Below are positions 46,990 through 60,711 of a DNA stretch of 64,000 nt, in pieces. Every line of letters begins with the position of its first letter. Within the stretch, counting starts at the first letter, position 1. Both the position numbers and the translations under genes were made by a program. The notes beneath the pieces are model-generated. The model was given only the letters and a program-made list of their open reading frames with translations. It was not told the origin of the DNA and ran no database searches. The DNA comes from Sipunculus nudus (taxonomy: Eukaryota; Annelida; Sipuncula; Golfingiida; Sipunculidae): contig CM049306.1 in NCBI GenBank assembly GCA_026874595.1, forward strand, positions 45,196,019 to 45,260,018. The letters are read 5' to 3'.

Positions 46990-47180
46990 AGCTTATTCCC
47001 TGGGCCACAAAGTTTAACCGTCACGTCGGACAAGTCCCCATTTTGTTACGAAGGCAAATTGTTCAGGGGAAAATTCTGGGCCGATCCGGGATTCGAACCC
47101 ATAACGGTGGCGCACAAGTCTGCCGTACCAATCGCTTCGCTAGAAGCTAAAAGTTCGGTCCGCTTTTATGTCACCCCGTA
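46990..47180 (-). mobile_element. tRNA-derived SINE
   Basis: On the minus strand 'tagcgaagcgattgg' (A-box-like) precedes 'gggttcgaatcccggatcgg', which contains a perfect RNA polymerase III B box (GGTTCGAATCC). A non-tRNA body follows, with 'aactttgtggcccagggaat'. The head does not fold as a complete tRNA with a normal anticodon arm that I can identify. Confidence 0.7.
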
Positions 47181-47576
47181 ACAGTATTACTTGCATAATT
47201 GATAATTAAAATAATTTTAAGGTGACGATACGTCGTTTTGTCCTTTCAGGTCACGATTTATGCCTGTAAACGCAAATGATATTTCAGTAAAAACATAACA
47301 AATAATTATGTTTTAAATTTAATTAATGTTGGATAGGACCCCATCTCTAAAATAATTATCCTGGTGTCCGTGCTTAACGCTTAATTTTGCTTCCGCTTTA
47401 AATGTCACTTTTTTTCATCAAATTCAATGTTGCACTTTTTCAGTGATATATAATAGTGAGATGCATGTTGAGTGTTAAAGACATGGTGATGCTTCCTTAT
47501 AGTAATTCTCCTATAATGAACTTTAAAACTCATATTTGATAATGGAACTGAGGATTTCCTAATTTTACGGTATAAA

Positions 47577-47968
47577 GTGGAATCCCCTGTGCGTTTCACG
47601 CATGCGATCATCGCAAAAATTGAACAGTGCACAATAACTGCGTTAAATGCATACGGCGATGATCGTTGCTGAAAATCGTTGCCGGAGGTATGTATCATGC
47701 TCAACTGAAATGTTATTGTCTAATATTTTTAGATGGGTGCGATGACGGATGCGATGATCCACGATTCCACTAGTGGAATCCCCTGTGCGTTTAACGGATG
47801 CGTTCATCGCAAAAAATCGAGCAGTGCTCAACGTCTGTGATAAACGCATGCGTTGATCGCAGCTGATATCGTTGCCGGAGGTATGTGCCATGTTCAACTG
47901 AAATTATAGTGTCCAAAAATTTTAGACTAATCCGATGATCGAATGTAATAAACGTTGGAATGTGTCAT
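47577..47968. repeat. 196-bp tandem duplication rich in CGCATGCG-type palindromes
   Basis: 'gtggaatcccctgtgcgttt' starts at 47577 and again at 47773. 'atcgttgccggaggtatgt' and 'ttcaactgaaat' repeat at the same spacing. The units are crowded with 'gcgatgatcg' and 'cgcatgcg' words and the junction carries ccactagtgg. It may be a DNA element related in style to the island at 11.6 kb. Confidence 0.75.
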
Positions 47969-48399
47969 CAGATTTTTACACGGTGCGTTTTGTCGCATAC
48001 GACAGTCGCAAGAAAAATCGGAGGGCGACTTTAAAAAGCGATGTTCATGCAAGATAATATCTTTTTCATATAAAAAGGATTTCATTTATCACATCAACTT
48101 CTCCGAAAAATTCTTCGGCCAGTCTCTTGGCCTCAATAAGAGTTTTATGCATAACACCAAACATATAATGGATCTATATATTAATAGCGTAACGCGATAT
48201 GTGTGATTTTCTGTATCTCCTCTGATGCCACCGTACGGATTGCCGTGCTCGCCCGAAACCGTGCGTAGCACGGGATTTTGCTTGTAATTGTTTATTACAC
48301 ATTTACACATTTATTACTGGTTTTAAATTCCAATAAGGTTTTCTTTGAGCCTATTTAGAACAAGCAAATTCGTAGAATTAATGTCCCCCGCTATGGGTT

Positions 48400-48515
48400 C
48401 TTCAAATTTGAATGAAATCGGATACAATTTAGGAAAGTTATCGCACGGAAACGAAAAAACCTGACGGACGGACAACGAGACAGATAAACCCAGATCAATG
48501 TCCCCCGCATCCGCG
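48400..48515. repeat. Dispersed repeat copy (also at 2736-2830)
   Basis: It shares 'caaatttgaatgaaatc', 'aatttaggaaagttatc' and 'cagatcaatgtcc' with the copy near the left edge, and has 'ctgacggacggacaacg' between them. Confidence 0.65.
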
Positions 48516-48519
48516 GAAC

Positions 48520-49530
48520 GGCGGACAAAAAAAAACCGTGAACCAGTATCCAGCTGTATATCGCCACCAGAATAAAATCTTGATCTTGTCGATCAAGCTA
48601 TGATCTTTTCTTAACCGGTTTTTGGCGTACTAGGTATATTTTCTTTGTAACTGCATTTCGAAGGTTTGACATCCTTTGTTGTTACACTATATAATATCAG
48701 CCGCCCTTTTTACCGGATAAGTTTTAATCAGTCAGTTGTCACAAAGCGTTATATAATTTAACCTGGAAAGTTTTCTGGTTTTCCCTGGGACGGCACAAAC
48801 AAATTGCTATAGCTTGAAATGGTTAACAAGTATTTGGACAAAAACTTAAAATTTTATTTTGACATATTTTATCTCAAACAATGAGTTGTAACCCATTCCT
48901 AAACAAAGTGTCATCAAAATCCGACATTTATTGTGTGTGAAAGCGGGAACAATCCTGAAACCTTCCGGATAGAAAGTTGTCCATGTTGAAGCTGAAAAAA
49001 AACTCGATGGCCCATCCAGCAAGGCGTGTATGAATTAAGGACAAACAGCAAAACATCCAGGATTACATATATTGTGTGGGTTAGTACTTCCGGTGTATAT
49101 AATAAACTGTAAAAAATATATAACCGAATATGCAATTGATTAAACCTTCTATGTTTAATAAACATACAATAAATCAGTAAAATCAATACGTGAATCCACA
49201 GCCGACAAATTGAAAATATTTTTGTATATATCAGTCTCAACAATATTATTAAAAAATATTATAGGGGCGCTACTTGTTTATCACTAACAACAAAAATGTT
49301 CAATTCATGGATATGTATAGTAGGTTTCATGGAAATAAATATATTAACGAGAATACTGAGTTACGGACAGTCGACAAGCGACTCCTTTTATCCGCCAACA
49401 CAAAGGGACAAGGACTTAGTTAGGCATTGCATTTTTCCTGGCATATCCTGTGTATAAAAAAAATAAAAAATAAACTGACATGCAAATGTCATTGTATATT
49501 TGTGTTATTGTCACCCAAAACAGGTGAGCA
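48520..49530. other. Intergenic, no gene recognised
   Basis: AT-rich sequence with one 109-codon minus-strand frame (48914-49243) of low-complexity hydrophobic character and no recognised similarity. Confidence 0.45.
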
Positions 49531-49539
49531 CAAGATAGA

Positions 49540-49870
49540 CGGCGCTACCATATTCTACCTACCAGTCTCGTGTATGTGATAACTGAAGGTACATGCAAAC
49601 TTTACGGAAAACACACCAAACCTTTCCTGATGATACATGGTACGCGAAGAAAACTGTAGGTGGCGCTACCAATCTTACGCACAAGAAAGCCACTGAACTC
49701 ACTACAGGCGCCTGTGTTGAGTTCAATGTTAGAAAGCTATCCTAGAACCAAGAACAGGCAAACGTTTAGACCAGTGCATCGACCAACTCCAGAGTTTTGT
49801 GTGATTTTCATCCAACATTGACGCACAGATGAATGATACACAAAAACAACTGTAGATGGCGCCATGTGCT
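49540..49870. repeat. Copy of the 'GGTGGCGCC' dispersed repeat
   Basis: 'gtaggtggcgctaccaatct' at about 49660 and 'gtagatggcgccatg' at about 49850 are separated by the family's 'aagctatcc' and 'aacgtttagaccagtgcatc' motifs. Confidence 0.6.
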
Positions 49871-49976
49871 GAGATACTACTTTTCGAATTCGATAGACAC
49901 ACTGCGCAGAATCACAAGAGTAGAAAGGGAATGGTGGAATGGTGTCCGATGGATATCGATGTAAGGAAAATGATAC

Positions 49977-50166
49977 GTCAGGGGCGGATCCAGGATTTTA
50001 GAAAAGGGAGGATCCAACCCAGAAGAGAAAACCTAAAACAAAGGTCCTATGGTCAGGAAAGAAAGGGTCCAGGTCGCAAAATTTGGTATGAAACTATAAA
50101 AAGAGGTGGCTTCGTCTTAAAATGGGGGGTTGGACCCCCTGGACTCCACCTTTGGACCCGCCAATG
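49977..50166. mobile_element. Short hAT-like MITE
   Basis: It starts 'caggggcggatccaggattt' and ends 'tttggacccgccaatg', whose complement 'cattggcgggtccaaa' is an imperfect inverse of the start. The purine-rich interior ends 'ttggaccccctggactcc'. This resembles a very common invertebrate hAT-type MITE. No clear 8-bp duplication was found. Confidence 0.5.
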
Positions 50167-50779
50167 AACGTCAAACCATTCATAAGGTCTACATTTGCAT
50201 GGACGGACGCTGCTCATTTAATTTAATGAATAGTTAACAATTAAGGCTGTTCGGGCCGAAATCACAACTATCCATCCAACTCAACCAATAGAATGTAAGC
50301 AATACATTGTTAACAAGATTGTTAACGTCTGAACAAGGAGACAAGACCATGGAACAGACTGATTTGAGTTTTAGATTCCCGATGTCTTCCCGGCAATTCT
50401 ACACGTTGGATCAAAACATCGCGCCAGACGTCCGCGTAAAACAAGTGAACGCAAGGCATGTGATTGCCTGATTCCTTGTTCATGAAATAGATACCAGAGA
50501 GGGTCGCGAGATAAAGCTCTGTCGATCGGTCTGTTTTACCGAGCGCTACCCAGGATTCACACCAGGCATTGTCCTGACCCGCATGGGGCTACCGAGCGCT
50601 CGGACTTTTTACCGAGCGCTACTTTGCTTTTACAACAGGCAGTGTTCTTACATACTTGGGACTACCGAGCGCTAGGGACTTTTTACCGAGCGCACATGAC
50701 AACTAGTTTTTTACCGCATTCAGCACATAATATCATATTTAGAATAAAGCACGCTTCTCTAATTGACGGTTATATACCG

Positions 50780-50784
<5 letters not shown>

Positions 50785-50831
<47 letters not shown>

Positions 50832-50845
50832 ATATATATATAAAG

Positions 50846-50876
<31 letters not shown>

Positions 50877-50994
50877 GATATACATACATATAAATTGGAT
50901 ATATATATATAAATACATTTATTCATATACCAGTTAAAATATGATATAAAATAAAAAATTATGCTACATATTTAAATATATCAGAATATATTTG

Positions 50995-51051
<57 letters not shown>

Positions 51052-51332
51052 AAGAGACAGAGAAAAATAGAGAGAAGAAAAGAGAGAGCGCTATACCATA
51101 TATATAATATTGATCCGATATATAAAGGAGAGAGAGAAAGAAAGACAGACAGACAGAGAGAAGAAGAAAAACGTTAATCGGAGGGGAAGGTAACAAAGAC
51201 CTATACTATATATAATATTTATCCGATATATATAAAGGTAGAGAAAGAAAGAGAATATAGAGAGAGATAAAAAAGGGAGCGAGAAAGAAAGAAAGAGAGA
51301 CTCTAAGAGAGAGAGAGAAAAGGGAGAGAAAA

Positions 51333-51360
<28 letters not shown>
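50785..51360. repeat. (TA)n and (GA)n microsatellites in the foldback loop
   Basis: TA runs lie at about 50788-50873, a pure GA run at about 51003-51045, then GA/GAAA-rich sequence to 51360. Open frames here are repeat-derived. Confidence 0.95.
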
Positions 51361-52182
<822 letters not shown>

Positions 52183-52183
52183 C

Positions 52184-53665
52184 AAACCAAAAGAAGTATA
52201 CGCTCATCGAGCAGCTACAGGTTGCTGCGGTCAAGACCTCAGCCCTGTGCGCTCCTTAAGCATGTTCTCTGAGCCAACAGTCGCAGTGCCACGCCAAGCC
52301 AAGCAAGGAGCCGTAGAGGGCGCCATCTTCTCTCCTGGGTTGAAGTCCTTGTTAGAAAGCTACAGCATCCACAGCCACAAAGCCCGAAGCAACCCGCATT
52401 CCCTCCACCGATCCCAGCAGCGGAGACCCAGCCATGCCATTCGAGAACCGAACTCGATCCTTGTTAACGACCTTACTTCGAGACGCAAAGCCCTTTTACT
52501 TGCGATTTCGGTCATTTGGACCGTTTAACCAGTTTCCCAGTTATGCAAGTTTACAAGTTTTTTCGTCATCGGCAACCTCGCTGCTAGTGTCTTGTTGTGT
52601 TTTTAATTTTATTATTACTTAATTTAATTTATAAAAACTGCAAAGGTGTATGCTTGAATTTATGGTGGCGTGAGGCTTCTATTAATTAATATTTTCGCTA
52701 AATACGTTTTGTTGTATTATTGGTGCCTCGTGCAAGGTGATTTTGCGTTTGTTATATGTCGTGAGCAGTGGTGAGAATTCAACATTTGTGCTGGTAAGAA
52801 TAGTCCGTCATCAAAATATGTTCTCACATATTTCTTCGGAGTACTCCCGTCGTTGCATGTTGTAATTCCCTGCATATTTTTGTGTGGGGGTAAAAAGAAA
52901 GTGTGATATGATGTTTGTGTGTATATGCAGTGGGGTATGTAGAGAAATCCAGACCTCTTGACATGGTGAGTGTAGTACCTGAAATATACTAAACTAAAAA
53001 TTACGTGCAAGCATAGTATTTTGGTGCTGTGCTTGTGTTGTGCATTCTAGATGAGTGGGAATAGTCTGGTATTTACTATTCAGGATCTAATAGTGCAGCT
53101 TAAATTTTTTTTTCTAATTTTTTGTTTTATGTATTTTTCTTTTTTCTTTTTCTTTCTAGTTCTATTCTATCGTCTACTGGCTATAACTATTTTATGTACA
53201 TGGGGGAGTGGGGGGGGGGGTTCTTCTTTCTTCTTCTCTGCCCTGTTGTAGTGCTGGTTTTCTCTTCCTGCAGCTACAATCCCCCTTGGTTGGGCTCATT
53301 GTTGTGGTGCAACATTTAGGACTTCCCTTGGTTGGTACTTGTATCATCAGCTGCAGCTACAGTCTCCCTTGGTCCAGGTTTTCATGGTAGTTTGTAGCTG
53401 ATGTTTACCTTCTTCAGGGATCTTGGTTTCCTAGGAGGTGGGGTGGGTTGTTTTAGTTTAATTGATTGCTTTACATTTGTTGAGAGGGGGGGGGGTTAAT
53501 ATTTTTATTCTATTGTATATTTTGGGATGTATTGTCGGATGGATACCCACGACCCAGCCGGGACTGCAGGAAACTCATCCCACACCCTTTTAGTTTAGTT
53601 TTTATTTAAATTTGTTCGGGGGGGGGGGGATTGGTTACTTTATTTTGATTTTTTATGTGAACCTT
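52184..53665. mobile_element. About 1.48-kb nested insertion flanked by 14-bp direct repeats
   Basis: 'tgggaaagataaca' lies at 52170-52183 and again at about 53666-53679, interrupting the third tandem unit, whose 'agcatatacttattcatggt' continues only after the second copy. This defines an insertion with a 14-bp target duplication, a size typical of target-primed retrotransposons. The interior has a 120-codon plus-strand frame (52166-52528) unlike anything known to me, a partly repeated 'ctgcagctaca...cccttgg' segment near 53270 and 53350, and several G runs. The family is not recognised. Confidence 0.6.
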
Positions 53666-54199
53666 TGGGAAAGATAACATAAGCATATACTTATTCATGG
53701 TCTATAAACAAATCTAATGTAAATAATTGAATATGATTTTTTTATTGAATGCAGTAAAACTACATTTGTCATGTGCGCGATGGTAGCGCTCGGCAAAAAG
53801 TCTCTCGCGCTTGGTAGTCCCAAGACGTTTGAAGTATGTAAGAACACTATATACCCGTTGTAAGAGCAGGGAGGCGCTCGGTTAAAAGTCCCCAGCGCTC
53901 GGTAGCCCCACGTGGGTCAGAGCATTGCCTGGTGTGAACACAGGGCAGCGCTCGGTAAAAAGTCTGAGCGCTCGGTAGCCCCACACGGGTCATAGCAAAT
54001 GCCTGAATCCAGAATAGCGCTCGGTAAAAAGATCTCGGGTATGCTCGGTAGCGCTCGGTAAAAAGCCCGACCCAGGTCTGTGAATGCTTGGTCATGCCAC
54101 TGACTTGGTACATTTGGTAAAATGAAGATGAGCAAAATAAATGTGGACGAAAAATCTAACCAACATGTGCAGATACATAAAATGTTAGGCTAATTTTAT

Positions 54200-54400
54200 A
54201 CATATGATATTCAGGGATCACGATTGTATATATAGTTGGTGGCAATACATGTGGATATGCAACATTTTAGGTCAATACGTCAATCCACTCCTGAGATATG
54301 CAAAATATTGACAGATGGGAGCCACAGACAGACGAAAAGTTAAAGGTTTCATGAAAATGGTAGGTCACCAGTTCACGTCATTTGACGCTGTAAGGATCCC
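54200..54400. repeat. Copy of the 'aggccaatac' dispersed repeat
   Basis: 'tggatatgcaacattttagg' then 'tcaatacgtcaatccactcc' matches units at 12.9-13.3 kb. Confidence 0.55.
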
Positions 54401-55556
54401 ACGTTTCGGGTTATGTTATCAAATGGTTCTATAGTTGTTCTCCAGAAACGACAACGGCGCTGAACCCGGCTGAAAATATAGTTTGAAATCGCGAAACTTT
54501 GTTCCGGCAGATCTATTCAGTTAACAGTGCTTACATGGGAGGGGTAGATCAATATTTATAATATTGTACTCTAAATGCAATCATTCCCCGAGAGGGGTGG
54601 AGGTGGTGTCCACTTTCCACAGTGTGGAAAATTTTTAAACTCTGTATGTATACTACTGCATTCTGGTGCATTTTTGCTGCAATTTATTGGTCAATGCTTA
54701 TTTAGTGAAACAGTACCTCCTTGTAAAGAGATTATTATTTGTCTGGCAATAGACGCATTTTCACACAAAATATCAACATTGCAATATGATTGTTTCCACC
54801 TCAATCCCGGAGGCTGCGGCCCTGTATATATAGTACTCCAAGTACTGAGGGCGCGAAGCGCCCGAGCGGAGGAGGATATATATATGTGAGAATGTAAATA
54901 CTCAATAATAAAATAGTGTATGTTTTTATATCCATCCTTTTGTTGGGGGGGGGGGCTCAGCCACCACAACAATATTATTGTGGAGTGCCCCCCCCCCCCG
55001 GTGCCCTGGCCCCCGGTTTCGCCGCCTAAAGTAAGTGTGGGTCAACAGGCGACGTAGCCACTAAGGGTGATTAAAATGTTAAATATATCATAGAGTTTAC
55101 ACAGTCGTCCGCTAACGGTATAAAACGTTTCGTCGCCGCCGGCAGCCGACGCGACCTTTGTCTATATAACTAACTCAGTCTGTGTCACTGGCACATCAAA
55201 TTAATCTTTTCCATGTATCTATATCCTTGTGACCAGATTACAGCTATTCAACGACCACGTGTGCCTCGATCGAGCATGCGCACTGCCCGCAAGAAACACA
55301 AAACTGTACTCGGTTAACCATTGTCACACCTGACCGCCGACCGGTGGTGACGGTATTATTTATATAATTACAGTGATATAACATGCGTACTGGAGCCGGT
55401 TGAGGGCAGAACCGAAATGAGGCCATCATGTGTTTTAACTTCGCATGCAGGGTGACGGACAGCGTATAGATAATTCGTAAAAACATATCCAGCCGAGCCG
55501 TTGTCAAGCGGAGTGATCAATCCATGACACCTGGTCAACGATCTACAGAGTTTAAA

Positions 55557-55578
55557 CATGGCCGCGATCGATGTTTCA
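55557..55578 (+). CDS. Candidate first coding exon of an unidentified plus-strand gene
   Basis: AAACATGGCC is a strong initiation context. The frame ATG GCC GCG ATC GAT GTT TCA G encodes MAAIDVS and ends at a consensus donor CAG|GTAAGA, all within the GC/CpG-richest non-repeat stretch of the region (about 55020-55620). This is what a first coding exon plus promoter looks like. I could not find a convincing second exon before 64000. Splicing to the nearest acceptor (about 55850) would reach a stop after eight more codons. The product is unknown and a chance match cannot be excluded. Confidence 0.35.
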
Positions 55579-56629
55579 GGTAAGACCCGCATGCATGAAT
55601 TCACCTGCGCTTCACACAGCCAGCGCCAAGCGGAGTTGCATGTGTTCTTTGTGCATGTACACTAAAGCGTCACTTATATGGATTTACGTATATTGTAAAA
55701 CACGGACTAAAGAATCACTCGCGCAATGTCATGACAAGGTATGTGCTTCTGGAGGCTTCCCGGGGGGGGGGGGGAGGTGTTCGGACGCTGAGAATCTGGG
55801 TTGCACCTAGCCCATAAGAATGAACTCCTGAATTGCTTTTTTTTCAGTGACTGACGCATTGTGGAGTCCATAGATTGCACCTGCTGTTAACTGTGATTAT
55901 AACACTCCATACACAACTGTGAGATTTAACATATATCCATTGATTAATGTTCAGTACATCTATGTGTATTGTTTATTTGACCACAAGAAAACATTACTGT
56001 TCTCTTCTCAGCCCTATTTTGCACCAAGGAAGTTAAAATATGAACATAATTGTACACAGGCCTAAAGCCTTATACAGGACTGCCACCAAATGCAAGATGT
56101 CTACCGGGGCTGTTAATGCTTCAATTCTCTCTGGACAAATACTATCAGTTGTTGATGTTACAGGTGCTTCATGCTTTCCAGAATTGTGATTTTTTATTAC
56201 AGGCCTTTCGACATACAACATTATGTGAACTTGGTTTGCTAAAACCATAGGAAATATTTTTATTTAATTTTCTTTCTAAGAGTAACAGATCGTATCGTGC
56301 TATAACCCCAGTTAGCCCTTTGATGGGCCGGCGACGCAACAGAAACCTGAAACCTGTTGCGTCGTCGTCGGCGGCTAGGTTCCACCTCACGAATACTGAT
56401 ATGCTATAATCTGGGAAAATTATACAGAACATTATTTTTAACCCCTTCTGTCCTGTTCCATGCATATCTTTCAGTATAAATATTGTTTAAAGCGGCCTCT
56501 TTTTCTTTAGCTCTGTTAGGGACGTAGATTGCAAGTACAATTCAAAATGTTTAATATCACCCCTGAAGGAAGCTTTAAATAAAACCGTCGGAGCGAGTAT
56601 AGATTCCGGTCTGCATTGACGAGGTTATG

Positions 56630-56700
56630 GGTGTATACGGACGGACGTAATGATGTTAAGGTATCATGTAATTGAGAAGTAAGAGGCATGTCGATGTCAT
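56630..56700. repeat. Dispersed repeat copy (also at 58620-58680)
   Basis: 'gtatacggacggacg' then 'atgatg' and 'aattgagaagtaagaggcat' match 'tatacggacggacgatatga' and 'cgaggagtaagaggca' at 58624-58679. Confidence 0.5.
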
Positions 56701-57169
56701 GACATCAGGCTTATGTTGATTACTACTAATATGAGACGGTCCAGTTAGTTAAGACCCATCTTGGAAATGAAGACCGGATTTTGTACTCGGGCCAAACAGT
56801 CCACTGCTCGCTTCTGATTATAGTTCAGAACTGGATGTTTGTTGCCGTGTGAGAGGAGATAGAGAGAAAATTGTCGGTTGCCCCCTCTCATGCAAAGAGG
56901 GCATTAGCACCCTCTTGTTTCCGGGCCAACAGATGTGACTAAGGCCTTTGCCAATATAGAGTGCAGGGGGCATACGTGTCAAAGGTCCAAACTAAGCTTG
57001 TTGACATAATAATTATAAATATAGGAAGAAACGAAACAAAAATTAAAAATATATCATATAGAGATTAATAAATGAGCTTATGGGACTTTTCGATTTGTTG
57101 GTGATGCAAATAAAATGAGGGCCTTGCTTATTGCTTCGTTAGTTCATAAGATATATATATTGGGATGAC

Positions 57170-57780
57170 CCACTGTCTATTGTCGTCCTATCGGCAGTTT
57201 GTCTGCCCGTTAGATTTGCATGATTTACATCGTTACCTACGGATTTGAAATTTTACATACAGTACGATGTACAGAAGTTCTACCAAACCGGAAACTAGGT
57301 CACTGTGCTTTGTTCCTTTGAAAAATTAAACTAAACTAGTTTGCATTTAAAACCTATCATAACAATTTAAGACTGCCTTATATAAAAAATGTTTAGCTTG
57401 TATTGTTCTGATAAAGGCACAGGGCTTTTCATTATACGTCCGATGTATATAAGGAAAATTAAGACAGTATTGAGTAATTAGAAAAAATGTATGGACTGGA
57501 TCATGTGTTTAGTCGAGAATATTTTTACTCAATTAGTATGTTAACCGCTTGAGCTTGAGCTCAGTTCATCCAGAAAATAACTACAGTTAATTTAGATTTA
57601 GGTATACACCGGAGATCAGGTCAGAAATTCAATGTATGTTTAAAGTAATCAACAAATGTAAATTCACTACCATGAATTTTACCCTATACTTTTACTTTCG
57701 CATATTGTTTTCTCGTAAGCACTGTTGATATAATTTCCAAATACCATGAATACATGGATTTAAGCTATTGGTTCTGAAAT
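57170..57780. repeat. Dispersed element related to 60712-61300
   Basis: 'agttctaccaaaccggaaac' plus 'taggtcactg' at about 57275 matches 'ctaccaaacctaaaacttag' plus 'tcactgcg' at about 60855. 'cgtaagcactg' is shared downstream (57714 and 61257). The two are diverged copies of one family. Confidence 0.5.
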
Positions 57781-59160
57781 TCTAAGGCAGTTACCCAAAA
57801 ATTTGGTCAGGTATGGGAGTTTTCAGGGGGGTAATACTATATAATTTATAAGTAATCCAGGTCAGTCTACACATTTCATTTATCATACAGTACAATGTAT
57901 ATACCTAATTAGTTTTTTTTTATTCGGAACTCGCAAGTTGCCCCGGAATCTTAATTTATCCCTTAAAGTTCAAGCTCCGGCCCAGTTCTGTCCTATGAAC
58001 TGCTTCATTTGTCAAAGAATTTCAATATAATTCTCACTCTTTCAGCTTCTGACTGCCTCGCCTTTTGGTCCTTTTTTTTAATTTATGCAAATTTCAAGTA
58101 TAGCTAAAAACAGTAAACAGTATTCTGTTTGACACCAAACATCACCCAGTTCATTTCTATCCAAGAATGTTAATTTTCAAGTTATCTGCATTTAATATAT
58201 ATCAATTTCAAGCAACCTCTTTTAACTGTCAGTTAACGTAATGATCACTCAAATGGACAGACACCGGAGAATATCAGATGACTGAGGTGTGAGTTTGACA
58301 ATAAATATAGATGTTTCCTTTTTCAAATCTGAAATGAAATAAATGTCATGCCGCTGCATGTTTAGTGTGCACGTATTATAGCCGAATCCACCTTATGACC
58401 ATAATTATGCTATAGCAGACGCTTGCAAAACGCTTTTGATGGGACGTTCTTAGTACACACGGCGAGAAAAAGGACAATTCGCTAAAAATTGTATGCTTAT
58501 TTGGATTGTTTTTATTCCTTTGAAAGAAAACATCGGATGTTTATATATATTTATATATGTAAAGGTTCCACCATCAGTGAAACGAACCCTCCCTCTCAGC
58601 AGTCAGCCTACGGGCCTGTTCAGTATATACGGACGGACGATATGATGATTAGAATTCATATAATCGAGGAGTAAGAGGCAGAATAAATATAAGTGGCAAA
58701 ATCAAGAACAAACAGCTGGATATAAAAACGTTTTCTGTTCAAACAAGTGGCATGTCCCAGAGTGGTGCGTGAGTTATTCTATAGTCATGCCTTGAAGGGC
58801 TTAAAATTTATCCACTGGAGTATATTGGGTAACATTTTTAGTCAGTAGGCCGATTTCTTTATCCATAATGAATGATCACCCCAGACACTTAATTCATTAT
58901 ATTCATATTAGTGACTTATTTGCATGGTAGGTCAACTTTATTGAATGCATCACTGCTTATAGCTGTACACTGTATGTTCCCGTGACTGTTGACAATGGTA
59001 GGTTTGTTGTCGATGGCAACCATGGTCAAGTAGTTCATTATTAAGCTACACTGCTCAGTTACGTTATTGTGTTTCCACATCAAGCATGGAAGATACTATT
59101 GTTATAATACTTCTTGTGTCTGGATAATAATTATATAGGTCGCCAGACGTTAAATTACAC

Positions 59161-59703
59161 CACGGGCGCTTGAATTGCTATAAGTCTAGATTTCGGTTAA
59201 ATTTGTTACTTTTTCCGGGTCATTTCCTTATAAGTGGTATAACTGTTATAACTTATAACTTATCTGACATTTCCCTACCGTTTTTCGCACAATATGGTCC
59301 ATCTCTAAATTATTTACTTAATATTTGAGATAGGCATGCAAGAAACCCCCGTTTTCAGGCCGGAAAGCCATGGCACATCGATTTCGGGCTAAATTTGAAG
59401 TACATGCGTGATTGGTTTGACCTTTGTTACGTTGGCGGTGTCACAATCTGAAAACTCCAGTATAACAAACATATCAACCAATCATAAAGCGCGTCCTCGC
59501 TTGCTAAGCCAAGGTTATCAGACCTAACGACGGGGGCTTTTTGCCTGCCTATCTCAAATATTAAGTTAATAATAAAGAGATAAACTATATAGTGTAAAAA
59601 ACGCGAGGGAAATGTCAGATAAGTAATAGTTATCAGGAAATGACCCAGAAAAGTAACAAATTTAACCGAAATCTATACACTAATAGCAATTCAAGCGCCT
59701 GTG
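59161..59703. mobile_element. 543-bp MITE with about 190-bp inverted repeats and direct-repeat flanks
   Basis: The left end is cacgggcgcttgaattgcta. The right end complement is cacaggcgcttgaattgcta. The arms stay similar inward through 'gatttcggttaaatttgtta', 'gggtcatttcc', 'tatctgacatttccct' and 'aatatttgagatagg'. ATTACAC flanks both sides (59154-59160 and 59704-59710), possibly as 9 bp ATTACACCA if the boundary is shifted. A 7-9-bp duplication fits hAT- or Mutator-like transposition. No coding capacity. Confidence 0.8.
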
Positions 59704-60711
59704 ATTACACCAAGCTTGGAGATGGTCTGTTGGCTCTCGAGCTCTCTGTCTTCAGTTTATATGGCCTTCTGGTTCTCAGCAACTTAGAAGATCGTCAGTT
59801 GTTTTTTTTTAAGTTTTAACGAACAAGATAGATGATCAAATATAAAATAGTTATCCATTCATATATTTAAAAAATACATGGATCCACATTTCGGCTGGAT
59901 CCACATTTTTAGAGGCAAGTTATTCAGGATATTGTTGTAATCATTCATTAAGGATTAAACATTTATTCTCTTAATTGCTAAGCATGTTTTATCCGCTGTT
60001 TGGCATAGCACTCAGCATTAGGGTGACAACTGAAAAATTAATTGTAGGCCTTGTGGTATCTCACACCTGTTGGTTAAGATCAATGATCCATCTTTATTGG
60101 GGTCAGCATTCATTGATCTTAATGTATGCTGATTCTGACAGCTGTTGTGTATACTATATGCACAAGGGACAGTTTTATTGGGGTGAGTCACCTTAATAGG
60201 CTAGAATTCATGAAAATAGAATAAAATAAGCTTAATCTAAAAAAAAAAACAGGGCCATATTTTTCTTTCATATTTTTATAGTTTCTGTAACACCCCTTTC
60301 CAACTAAGCCACATTGTATGTGCCCCCCCCCCCCCCCCGTTCTATATTCAGTTTATTCCTCTGTGGACATATGTCCCTGCAGGCCTGAACAGAGATCAAT
60401 GACTGTGAAACATATGGATATTGTACTCAAATAGGTTCAGGCCCGGCTATCCGTTTCCCAGATATCTGCGAACCCAGATATATCCGCGTGTGAGTGTATG
60501 CAGGGGCGTAGCCAGACGGGGGCCGCAGGGGGCCGTGCCCCCCCCCCCCCCGTGGCACCCAGTTCTCCCCTTACTCCCCCAAATTTCACTCAGTCTGATA
60601 ATGATTAAATTTATTAAAACATAATCATGAAAAATCCTGTCACTGGTATCCGCTGATTTTGGACCTATTTCTACATTTTATTAGGTTTGATCCTGCAAAT
60701 ACGATATATGT

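Noticed and set aside
47040-47130. Functional tRNA gene on the minus strand (perfect B box)
   Set aside because: No acceptor-stem pairing or clear anticodon arm, and a conserved non-tRNA body follows, so it is better read as a SINE.
55846-55875. Second exon for the 55557 candidate at acceptor TTTTTTCAG|TG
   Set aside because: In phase it hits a stop after eight codons, giving a 15-residue peptide.
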